Of a DNA stretch of 8,846 bases, positions 1 through 6,312 are shown in pieces. The translations under genes were made by a program, and so were the position numbers. Positions within the stretch are counted from its first letter, which is position 1. Every line of letters begins with the position of its first letter. The notes beneath the pieces were generated by a model. The model was not told the origin of the DNA. It did not search any database and saw only the letters and a list, made by a program, of their open reading frames with translations. The stretch comes from Flavobacterium sp. (lineage in GTDB: Bacteria > Bacteroidota > Bacteroidia > Flavobacteriales > Flavobacteriaceae), in the NCBI GenBank assembly GCA_024709705.1, contig JANJWE010000131.1, positions 1 to 8,846 on the forward strand, given 5' to 3'.

Positions 1-2
1 TG

Positions 3-479
3 GGAGAAGGTCCCAATGCAGGTGCAGGAGACGATATGATTACTTTATTTTTAACTTGGAATGCAGAAGATCCGGTTTCACAAATTGAAATAAACCGAAA
101 TACCTATTTAGGAAATATCAATAACAATTGGGGTCAAGGCAATAGAAATCCGTTTATTGACAATCCCTACCTAGCCACAAAAATTTGGGGTGGAGTTGCA
201 GCACAAGATACTTGGGGAACCTTATCTACAAATACTAATTATGTGTACGAATTTAGTGTTTATCCAAATCCAAGTTCAGATAAAAAAATAAATATCGATA
301 GTGAATCAATTATAGATACGATAGAATTGGTGAATATAAACGGACAAATTATTCAAGTTATTCAAAAACCAACTCCATCCAACAAAACCTATACTTTAGA
401 AAATATTCCTTCAGGTTTTTATTTTATGACCATTACATCACAGCAAAAGTCTGTAACAAAGAAAGTGGTTGTAAATTAA
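3..479 (+). CDS. Endonuclease I-like secreted nuclease, C-terminal part with T9SS sorting tail (5' end outside window)
   Basis: The reading frame is open from the left edge (codons start at position 3), so the gene is truncated by the window and its N-terminus and catalytic His/Asn region are not visible. The visible part has the end of the endonuclease I (EndA/NucM) fold: a W-x(4)-DPVS segment around 57-80, an E-x(2)-RN motif around 87-98, and a GNRNPFID block at about 138-161 followed by an IWGG motif; these are typical of the family's extracellular nucleases. From about position 252 a FSVYPNPS motif opens a roughly 75-residue tail ending in KKVVVN, the usual form of the type A T9SS C-terminal sorting domain (Por_Secre_tail). 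By family knowledge this tail directs export through the outer membrane and is then cleaved. The product is therefore probably an extracellular or surface-bound DNase/RNase for nutrient acquisition. The family call rests on remembered motifs. Confidence 0.85.
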   Translation, partial: GEGPNAGAGDDMITLFLTWNAEDPVSQIEINRNTYLGNINNNWGQGNRNPFIDNPYLATKIWGGVAAQDTWGTLSTNTNYVYEFSVYPNPSSDKKINIDSESIIDTIELVNINGQIIQVIQKPTPSNKTYTLENIPSGFYFMTITSQQKSVTKKVVVN

Positions 480-488
480 ATGTAAACT

Positions 489-516
489 AAACCTTCTTAA
501 CCGGAAGGTTTTTTTA
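489..516 (+). terminator. Rho-independent terminator after the nuclease gene
   Basis: An 8-bp stem pairs 489-496 (aaaccttc) with 504-511 (gaaggttt) around a 7-nt loop, followed directly by a T-run to about 515. It begins 10 nt after the nuclease stop codon and separates that gene from the cluster starting at 611. Confidence 0.85.
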
Positions 517-573
517 ATTTATAAAATTAAAACATTCCAAATTTCGTTTCTCTTGCTTGCAACTTAAAGAAAC

Positions 574-605
574 TTGAAATGGTAGACTAAAAATATGTAA
601 ATTCG
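574..605 (+). promoter_or_regulatory. Possible Bacteroidota promoter for the nrnA-gldI cluster
   Basis: TAAATTCG at 598-605 matches the Bacteroidota -7 consensus TAnnTTTG at 7 of 8 positions. A TTG at 574-576 lies 21 nt upstream, within the spacing described for Flavobacterium promoters. If used, transcription would begin within a few bases of the ATG at 611, giving a leaderless or nearly leaderless mRNA. In such A+T-rich sequence a one-mismatch box can occur by chance. Confidence 0.35.
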
Positions 606-610
606 AAGCC

Positions 611-1621
611 ATGAATGAATATCAAATAGAAGAGCTTAAAAAATTATTGGCTACACCCAAAAAAGTTGCCATAATACCGCACAGAAATCCGGATGGAGAT
701 GCCATGGGATCAACATTGGCATTGGCCCATATTTTAAATAAACTGGGGCATCAAGCTACAGTGATTGCTCCAAATGAATTCCCTGACTTTTTAGCTTGGT
801 TACCCGGAGCAGAAACGGTTCGTATTTTTGAAAAAGAAAAAGAAAGTACAACTCGCATTTTAAATGAATCGGAAATCCTTTTCACCCTAGACTTTAATGC
901 CTTACATCGCACTGGCGAAATGGAAATGGTGCTTCAAAATCTCAAAGCTCCCTTTGTAATGATTGATCATCATGAATTACCAGATTCATATGCTCAAATT
1001 GCTTTTTCCGATGTAAATTATGGTTCAACTTGCGAAATGGTGTATGATTTATGTTTTTATTTAGGTATCGAAAAATATCTGGACAAAACAGCTGCTACTT
1101 GTATTTATACGGGTATAGTAACCGACTCAGGATCATTTAAATTTCCAAAAACGACCAGTAAAACCCATCAAACTGTAGCCCATTTACTCGATTTGGGTAT
1201 TGAAAATACTACTATTCACAACCTCCTTTTTAATACCAATACTTACAGTAGTTTGCAATTATTGGGTAGAGCGTTACAAAACTTAAAAGTTCTTCAGAAA
1301 TACAAAACTTCCTATATTACACTAACACAAGCCGAGCTGGATAGTTTTAATTACAAAAAAGGAGATACAGAAGGTATTGTAAATTATGGATTATCCTTAA
1401 AAGATATTATTTTTACAGCTATTTTTATAGAAAACAAAGATGAAGGTATAATAAAAATTTCGTTGAGATCTATTGGAGACTTTGATGTAAACCAACTCGC
1501 AAGAACCTACTTCAATGGGGGTGGACACAAAAATGCAGCCGGTGGAAAATCAACACGCTCCTTAAGTGAAACGGTAACCTATTTTGAAAATATAATTCGT
1601 GAACTACCTGAATTAAAATAA
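611..1621 (+). CDS. nrnA: DHH/DHHA1 phosphoesterase, NrnA-like (oligoribonuclease / pAp phosphatase)
   Basis: The 336-residue product has the length and two-domain plan of NrnA. The N-terminal DHH domain (about 15-150) shows HRNPDGDAMGS at 24-34 (H24, D28, D30 as metal ligands), an LDF aspartate at D94, the DHH signature at 119-121 and TDSGSF with D172. The C-terminal DHHA1 domain shows SLRS at 284-287 and the substrate-binding GGGHKNAAG at 303-311. All expected metal ligands are present, so the enzyme should be active. By family knowledge these cytoplasmic Mn-dependent enzymes degrade very short RNA oligonucleotides and dephosphorylate 3'-phosphoadenosine 5'-phosphate; some act on linear cyclic-dinucleotide products such as pApA. 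I cannot tell these substrates apart from sequence. It is the first gene of the cluster and ends 2 nt before gldI, so it is probably co-transcribed with the prolyl isomerase genes, although its cytoplasmic role has no obvious link to them. Confidence 0.9.
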   Translation: MNEYQIEELKKLLATPKKVAIIPHRNPDGDAMGSTLALAHILNKLGHQATVIAPNEFPDFLAWLPGAETVRIFEKEKESTTRILNESEILFTLDFNALHRTGEMEMVLQNLKAPFVMIDHHELPDSYAQIAFSDVNYGSTCEMVYDLCFYLGIEKYLDKTAATCIYTGIVTDSGSFKFPKTTSKTHQTVAHLLDLGIENTTIHNLLFNTNTYSSLQLLGRALQNLKVLQKYKTSYITLTQAELDSFNYKKGDTEGIVNYGLSLKDIIFTAIFIENKDEGIIKISLRSIGDFDVNQLARTYFNGGGHKNAAGGKSTRSLSETVTYFENIIRELPELK

Positions 1622-1623
1622 AT

Positions 1624-2196
1624 ATGAGACTTTATATAAATATTGCTCTACTTTTTTCGCTCATCCTAATCTTGGGAAGTTGTCATGACAAACAACCCCG
1701 TAGACCGGTTTCCAGAAGTTCTGGAACTTTTATGAAAGAATCTGTTATTCGAAATAAAAAACTGATTGCAGCAGAAGAAAAAATAATTGATTCAATTATT
1801 AAAAATAATCCGGATAAAATTTTTCTGGCATCAAAAAAAGGATATTGGTACACCTATGAAATTCAAAATCAAAGTGATACTTTGAGACCCAAAAGAGGAG
1901 ATGTAGCGTTCTTTGAGTATGAAATTAATGATTTGTACGGAAATGTAATTTACACGGCCTTGGAACTTAGACCTCAGAAATATCTCGTAGATAAACAAGA
2001 AATTATGATGGGATTACGTGATGGTATCAAACTCATGCGTAAGAATGAAAAAGTCACCTTTTTGTTTCCATCACATATTGCATATGGATACTTGGGAGAC
2101 AAAAACAGAATTGGCCCAAATATTCCTATTTCATGTACAGTAACCTTAACCGATTTTATAAAAGAAGAAGAATTTAGAAAAACACAAAACCAATAA
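1624..2196 (+). CDS. gldI: Gliding motility lipoprotein GldI (FKBP-type prolyl isomerase-like)
   Basis: The 190-residue product has a short hydrophobic signal sequence ending in a lipobox, LGSC with Cys20, so it should be a lipoprotein. After a linker with RRPVSRSSG (26-34) and a charged helical stretch (about 38-62), an FKBP-like domain covers about 90-178. It includes FLFPSHIAYGY (146-156) and a final TVTLTDF strand. Overall length, the RRPVS region after the lipid cysteine and the ERNKKL-like helix match my recollection of Flavobacterium johnsoniae GldI, a lipoprotein required for gliding and chitin use. Several FKBP active-site positions look altered: the usual FD after the second strand reads I109-Y110, and the Trp of the GW motif is L131 in GLRDG. 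It may therefore be a weak isomerase or a chaperone or structural partner. It begins 2 nt after nrnA and ends 1 nt before the next PPIase gene, and the order with further PPIase genes supports the identification. Confidence 0.85.
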   Translation: MRLYINIALLFSLILILGSCHDKQPRRPVSRSSGTFMKESVIRNKKLIAAEEKIIDSIIKNNPDKIFLASKKGYWYTYEIQNQSDTLRPKRGDVAFFEYEINDLYGNVIYTALELRPQKYLVDKQEIMMGLRDGIKLMRKNEKVTFLFPSHIAYGYLGDKNRIGPNIPISCTVTLTDFIKEEEFRKTQNQ

Positions 2197-2197
2197 A

Positions 2198-3325
2198 ATG
2201 AAAAAAATAAACGTACTGGGATTATTCCTAATCGCACTATTATTCCAATCTTGTGGAAACAATTACGATCATTTAGGTGATGGAATCTTTGGAATTATTA
2301 CAACTTCAAAAGGTGAAATCATTGTTTCTTTAGAATATGAAAAAACGCCCATAACTGTAGCCAATTTTATCACATTGGCAGAAGGAACCAACACTTTTGT
2401 TACTGATGAAGCTCGGAAAGGCATCCCCTTTTATGATGGCCTAAAATTTCATAGAGTTATTCCTAACTTTATGATACAAGGAGGTGATCCTAATGGAGAT
2501 GGTTCGGGTAATCCAGGATACAGCTTTATGGATGAAATTACCGATTTGAAACATTCTGGACCCGGAATACTTTCTATGGCTAATGCCGGACCAGGAACAA
2601 ATGGTTCTCAATTTTTTATCACTCATGTTGAGACACCGCATTTAGACGGACTTCATACGGTTTTTGGAAAAGTAAAAGAAGGTCAAGAAGTGGTAAATAC
2701 TATTGCTCAAAACGATGTTATCGAAAAAATAATCATCGTAAGAAACGGAGAAAATGCCAAAAAATTCGATGCTGTAAAAGTGTTTGGAGACCGACTTAAA
2801 ATTGAATCGGAAAATCGGAAAATTCAAGAAGCCAAAGAAAAAGCAGAAAAAGAAGCTTTCTTAGCTCAATTTAAAGGTGTTTTAGATGAGAAAATTGCAT
2901 TTTTTGAAACTCAAAAAAAGAATGCTCAAAAAACTTCAAGCGGATTGTTATATACCATTTACCAAAAAGGAACATCAAAAAAACCGGAGATTGGATCAAC
3001 CATTTATGTGAATTACTCCGGATATTTTGAAAATGGCGAACTTTTTGATAGTAGTAGCGAAAGTGTATCAAAAGCATTTGGAAAATTTGACCAACGCAGA
3101 GCCGACGCTCAAGGTTACACGCCATTCCCATTTCAATATGGAAATAAAACCGGATTAATCCCCGGATTTTTGGAAGGTTTGGAAAAAATGAATATAGGAG
3201 ACAAAGCCTTATTGTTTATACCTTCTCATTTAGGATATGGAGAAGCCGGTGCCGGAAATGTAATTCCGCCCAACACCAATTTGATTTTTGAATTAGAATT
3301 AGTAGATTCACCAACACAAAAATAA
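2198..3325 (+). CDS. Lipoprotein with cyclophilin and FKBP prolyl isomerase domains
   Basis: The 375-residue product carries a lipoprotein signal (LLFQSC, lipidated Cys19), a cyclophilin domain at about 30-183, a charged coiled-coil linker rich in Lys/Glu at about 198-245, and an FKBP domain at about 262-371. In the cyclophilin domain [14 protein letters not shown] (84-97) supplies R86, F91, M92 and Q94, [14 protein letters not shown] (127-140) supplies N129, Q138 and F140, and [10 protein letters not shown] (148-157) supplies L149 and H153. The FKBP domain keeps Y273, the F283-D284 pair, I321, Y347 and F364; the Trp at the pocket floor is F324. About 30 residues (285-320) are inserted before the LIPGF motif relative to FKBP12. 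Both catalytic centres appear intact. It should be a periplasm-facing or outer-membrane-anchored folding enzyme. It follows gldI by 1 nt and is paralogous to the next gene. Its in vivo clients cannot be read from the sequence. Confidence 0.88.
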   Translation: MKKINVLGLFLIALLFQSCGNNYDHLGDGIFGIITTSKGEIIVSLEYEKTPITVANFITLAEGTNTFVTDEARKGIPFYDGLKFHRVIPNFMIQGGDPNGDGSGNPGYSFMDEITDLKHSGPGILSMANAGPGTNGSQFFITHVETPHLDGLHTVFGKVKEGQEVVNTIAQNDVIEKIIIVRNGENAKKFDAVKVFGDRLKIESENRKIQEAKEKAEKEAFLAQFKGVLDEKIAFFETQKKNAQKTSSGLLYTIYQKGTSKKPEIGSTIYVNYSGYFENGELFDSSSESVSKAFGKFDQRRADAQGYTPFPFQYGNKTGLIPGFLEGLEKMNIGDKALLFIPSHLGYGEAGAGNVIPPNTNLIFELELVDSPTQK

Positions 3326-3330
3326 TAACC

Positions 3331-4341
3331 ATGAAAAACGCATTTTTAAGTTTGATATTTATATTATCACTTAACTTACAAGCTCAAACAGAGAATGGAA
3401 TCTATGCTGAAATTTCAACTTTAAATGGAAAAATTCTTTTAAAATTAGAGTATGAAAAAACTCCAATTACCGTAGCAAACTTTATCTCATTGGCAGAAGG
3501 AACCAATCCCTCGGTTTCGGATGAATTCAAAGGAAAACCTTTTTTTAATGGATTAAAATTTCACCGGGTTATTTCAAATTTTATGATTCAGGGTGGAGAT
3601 CCGACAGGTACCGGAAGTGGTGGTCCGGGATACCGTTTTATGGACGAAATAACCGATTTAAAACATGATAAAGCAGGTATATTATCTATGGCAAATGCAG
3701 GTCCTGCTACAAATGGCTCTCAATTTTTTATAACCCATGCACCTCAACCTCATCTAGATGGAAAGCATACCGTTTTTGGTAGAGTAATCTCCGGTCAAGA
3801 TATTGTTAACGCCATCACTCAAAATGACGTTATGGATAAAATTACAATTATAAGAGTAGGAACTGCAGCTAAACAATTTGATGCACCTAAAGTTTTCAAT
3901 AGCAGATTGGAATTGGAACTTGCCGCAAAGAAAAAGAAAGAAGAAGCTTTACTGGCTGAAAAAACGAAGTTTACAGATTATGTAAAAAAAACATTTCCAA
4001 CTGCCAAAATACTACCTTCTGGTTTAGCTTATGTTATTGAAAAAACGGGATCCGGAGAAAATGCTAAAGCAGGCAACGATGTATCGGTTCATTATTTAGG
4101 AGAGTTAGCCAATGGTGAAAAATTTGACAGTTCCTATGACCGCAATCAACCTATAGATTTTAAGTTAGGAATGGGAAGAGTAATTCCGGGATGGGAAGAA
4201 GGTATCGCATTATTGAACAAAGGAGCAAAAGCCAAACTCATCATACCGTTTTGGTTGGCCTATGGAGAAAACGGAAGACCACCGGTAATTCCGGCTAAGG
4301 CTACGTTAATATTCACAACAGAATTGGTTAACTTAAAATAA
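3331..4341 (+). CDS. Periplasmic cyclophilin-FKBP double-domain prolyl isomerase
   Basis: The 336-residue product has the same plan as the preceding lipoprotein: cyclophilin at about 24-176, a charged Lys/Glu linker (about 192-225) and FKBP at about 228-334. It has a signal peptide ending LQAQ with a likely signal peptidase I site near residue 18 and no lipobox cysteine, so it should be soluble in the periplasm. Cyclophilin residues R79, F84, M85, Q87, N122, Q131, F133 and H146 are present. The FKBP half keeps Y255, F265-D266, V284-I285, the pocket Trp W288 (GWEEG), Y311 and F328, and lacks the 30-residue insertion of its neighbour, so it is closer to classical FKBP. The two genes are adjacent, 5 nt apart, and share long stretches of the cyclophilin half, for example the [13 protein letters not shown] and DEITDLKH segments, which points to tandem duplication. 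It is the last gene of the cluster, just before a strong terminator. Confidence 0.88.
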   Translation: MKNAFLSLIFILSLNLQAQTENGIYAEISTLNGKILLKLEYEKTPITVANFISLAEGTNPSVSDEFKGKPFFNGLKFHRVISNFMIQGGDPTGTGSGGPGYRFMDEITDLKHDKAGILSMANAGPATNGSQFFITHAPQPHLDGKHTVFGRVISGQDIVNAITQNDVMDKITIIRVGTAAKQFDAPKVFNSRLELELAAKKKKEEALLAEKTKFTDYVKKTFPTAKILPSGLAYVIEKTGSGENAKAGNDVSVHYLGELANGEKFDSSYDRNQPIDFKLGMGRVIPGWEEGIALLNKGAKAKLIIPFWLAYGENGRPPVIPAKATLIFTTELVNLK

Positions 4342-4350
4342 AGCATCAAA

Positions 4351-4380
4351 AAAAACCCTCAAAAATTTGAGGGTTTTTTT
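4351..4380. terminator. Bidirectional rho-independent terminator between convergent operons
   Basis: CCCTCAAA (4356-4363) pairs with TTTGAGGG (4366-4373). The stem is flanked on the left by an A-run (4348-4355) and on the right by a T-run (4374-4380), so the hairpin has a U-tract in either direction. It lies 7 nt after the stop of the PPIase gene on the plus strand. On the minus strand it starts directly at the stop codon of the small gene ending at 4379, whose TAA lies in the right-hand T-run. Confidence 0.92.
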
Positions 4381-4813
4381 ATTTAAATTTCCAATCAAAA
4401 TTATCAATATCTTTAACGATAGCCCCTATTTCAACTTTACAAATTTGAGCAAACTCCTCTTGAATAAGTAACCAATGATCTTCATTAAAATAATGAGTTA
4501 CACTATCCAATTGTTCGGTTTCAAATTTTTGAAATCCCTTTTTGTCAAAAACAGGTTTCCAATCTGAAAAAAGCGTACCCACTATTTTTTGACCCCAAAG
4601 TGTAGCTTCCGGGTTTGAAATTATAATATACCCGAGTCTAAAATCTTCATCGGCATAAAAAGTCAAACGGCATTTTAAGGAATTATACAATGCAATTATA
4701 TTAAAGTCTTCATCATCAAACAGTAAATCAGGCCTTCCATATAGGCGTTCTACATCTTGCATTTTCATACCAAAAAGAAGCTGGTCAAATCCGTATTGAG
4801 GTTTAATTTCCAT
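4379..4813 (-). CDS. Small conserved-looking soluble protein of unknown function, coupled to the MATE gene
   Basis: I do not recognise this 144-residue protein. It has no signal peptide or membrane segment, is acidic, and contains many aromatic residues. I chose the ATG at 4813 (MEIKPQYGFD); the longer frame begins with a TTG at 4828, five codons upstream and further inside the MATE gene. The N-terminal part, LLFGMKMQDVERLYGRPD (12-29), resembles the G-M-x(3)-V-x(3)-G-x-P pattern seen in small SmpA/BamE-like folds. It is followed by alternating hydrophobic segments suggesting a beta sheet (38-66), and an HYF-NED-HW-LLI stretch at 107-117. This resemblance is a weak impression. The ATG overlaps the end of the MATE gene by 11 nt (ATGGAAATTAA contains both start and stop), which suggests translational coupling and co-expression. 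The stop codon lies in the T-run of the shared terminator. Its role, and any link to transport, is unknown. Confidence 0.75.
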   Translation of the reverse strand: MEIKPQYGFDQLLFGMKMQDVERLYGRPDLLFDDEDFNIIALYNSLKCRLTFYADEDFRLGYIIISNPEATLWGQKIVGTLFSDWKPVFDKKGFQKFETEQLDSVTHYFNEDHWLLIQEEFAQICKVEIGAIVKDIDNFDWKFK

Positions 4814-6191
4814 TTGTATAATTTTCAATAATTAATTTTTTTGTCAATCGGTTAAATCTGTAAAATAAAAATAAAGCCGCTGCTGTAAGACCGGCTAAAA
4901 GTCCTAACCAAACCCCAATAGCTTTTAAATCGGTATACAAACCCAAATAAATGGAAATAGGAAAACCAACAATCCAATAGGCAATAAAAGTTATATACAT
5001 AGGAATTTTTACATCCTGGAGACCTCTTAAAGCCCCCAAAACTACAACTTGTAAACCATCAGAAATTTGAAACAAAGCAGCAACAAGCAACAATTGAGAA
5101 GCAATCCAAACCACTTCTTGATTTTGAACCAAATGAATAGTTTGATCCATATCTAAAAACGGTAAAGGCAATACTTTATGAAATAGTATAAAGAGAACTG
5201 CAAAAACAATCTCGAGCAAAGTAGCCAATAAAAAGATAGACAAAGCTACAATTCTTAACTTCTTGTAATCCTGAAGCCCTTTTTGATTGCCAATACGAAT
5301 CATTGCTGTAACACTCAATCCCATGGCAAACATAAAGGTGAGCGAAGCCAAACTCAAAGCAATTTGATTGGCCGCTTGACTGGAAGCACTTATCATTCCA
5401 CACAACCAAATGGCTCCGGTAAAAAGAGCTACTTCGAAAAACATTTGTAGGGCTGAAGGTGTACCCAAGTTGACAATTTTCGTAATTGTGTTTTTTGAAA
5501 TTTCTTCCCAACTGAATTTTTCAAAATAGGGATGAAATTTAGGCTTTTTCACCATGACATAATGCATGAATAAAAGCATCACTATTCTAGAAGTAATTGT
5601 TCCAATGGCGGCACCAACAATTCCCATTTCGGGAAAAATCCAAATACCAAATATTAAAAAGTAATTGATAACCACATTTACAATATTGCCTAAGATGGTT
5701 GCCCACATAGAATATTTGGTTTCACTTTTACCATCTGCAAACTGCTTATAGGCCTGAAACATGATTAATGGAACTAATGAAAAAGCAACAATATCCAAAT
5801 AAGGACTTGCCAAATTGACAACTTCTTCAGATTGTCCCATGTAACTTATAATAGGTTTAGCAAAAAAAATAAGCAAGAACAATAACAGCCCCAAAACGGT
5901 ACACAACAGCAACCCATTATGAAAAGCACTTCTCCCTTTTTCAATTGAATTTTCGCCATCAGCCTCGGCAACTATTGGGGTAATTGCTGTTGAAAAACCA
6001 ATACCTAATGACATGGCAATAAAAATAAAACTATTTCCTAAGGAAACTGCTGCCAATTCTTTGGGACCAATTTGCCCCACCATAGCATTATCCACAATTC
6101 CCACAACAGTATGACCCAACATACCAATAATAATTGGATAGGCTAATTTTAGGTTGTAACCGAATTCTTTGGTGTAGATGGAGAGATTCAT
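4803..6191 (-). CDS. MATE family multidrug/cation antiporter (NorM-like)
   Basis: From the ATG at 6191 the product has 462 residues and about 12 hydrophobic membrane segments, the standard MATE size. TM1 contains VDNAMVGQ (33-40) with D34, matching the essential TM1 Asp of NorM (D36 in Vibrio cholerae). FFEVALF (251-257) supplies E253 and SDGLQVVVLGALRG (377-390) supplies D378, matching the other acidic residues of the NorM cation site. AANQIAL (273-279) and the MFAMGLS motif are also family hallmarks. It should export cationic drugs or metabolites across the inner membrane in exchange for Na+ or H+; the substrate cannot be told. A longer start at a TTG (6212) would place the start codon inside the -7 box at 6210-6217, so the ATG is preferred; MNLSIYTKEF also looks like the usual N-terminus. 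It is the first gene of a two-gene unit with the small gene at 4379-4813. Confidence 0.93.
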   Translation of the reverse strand: MNLSIYTKEFGYNLKLAYPIIIGMLGHTVVGIVDNAMVGQIGPKELAAVSLGNSFIFIAMSLGIGFSTAITPIVAEADGENSIEKGRSAFHNGLLLCTVLGLLLFLLIFFAKPIISYMGQSEEVVNLASPYLDIVAFSLVPLIMFQAYKQFADGKSETKYSMWATILGNIVNVVINYFLIFGIWIFPEMGIVGAAIGTITSRIVMLLFMHYVMVKKPKFHPYFEKFSWEEISKNTITKIVNLGTPSALQMFFEVALFTGAIWLCGMISASSQAANQIALSLASLTFMFAMGLSVTAMIRIGNQKGLQDYKKLRIVALSIFLLATLLEIVFAVLFILFHKVLPLPFLDMDQTIHLVQNQEVVWIASQLLLVAALFQISDGLQVVVLGALRGLQDVKIPMYITFIAYWIVGFPISIYLGLYTDLKAIGVWLGLLAGLTAAALFLFYRFNRLTKKLIIENYTNGN

Positions 6192-6209
6192 ACGAGCAAT
6201 TTTCGAGTG

Positions 6210-6240
6210 CAAAAGTACGCATTTTGATAGACATTAACTT
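6210..6240 (-). promoter_or_regulatory. Promoter of the MATE gene, perfect TAnnTTTG -7 box
   Basis: On the minus strand TACTTTTG (plus positions 6210-6217) is an exact match to the Bacteroidota -7 consensus TAnnTTTG. A TTA at plus 6235-6237, 17 nt upstream, could serve as an imperfect -33 element (consensus TTG). Transcription would start near 6203, leaving a short leader of about a dozen bases before the ATG at 6191. Confidence 0.6.
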
Positions 6241-6286
6241 ATAGAAAATTTAAGAAAAGTTCACCCTTTAAAAAGACAAAAAAATG

Positions 6287-6294
6287 TAATTTTA
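6287..6294 (+). promoter_or_regulatory. Possible -7 box for the TonB receptor gene
   Basis: TAATTTTA matches TAnnTTTG at 7 of 8 positions (final G is A) and lies 18 nt before the TTG start at 6313, the same distance as the exact box upstream of the MATE ATG. I see no convincing -33 TTG at the expected distance. The region 6192-6312 is the divergent intergenic space, with no other recognisable element. Confidence 0.3.
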
Positions 6295-6312
6295 AAACCA
6301 AAAATCTTTTCC

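Noticed and set aside
1974..3131. Several minus-strand open frames of 61-87 codons opposite gldI and the first CyP-FKBP gene.
   Set aside because: They lie wholly or almost wholly inside well-supported genes, have no recognisable domains, and read like antisense shadows of conserved PPIase motifs.
2330..3790. Direct repeats at DNA level between the two CyP-FKBP genes.
   Set aside because: The similarity follows conserved protein motifs with many silent differences; it reflects gene duplication, not a mobile repeat or recombination site.
5176..5511. A 111-codon minus-strand frame inside the MATE gene.
   Set aside because: It is another frame of the transporter's conserved middle region, and its translation shows no domain.
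6218..6312. Riboswitch or Fur-box-like operator in front of the TonB receptor.
   Set aside because: I see no extended conserved structure or clear 19-bp inverted repeat; the region is simply A+T-rich.
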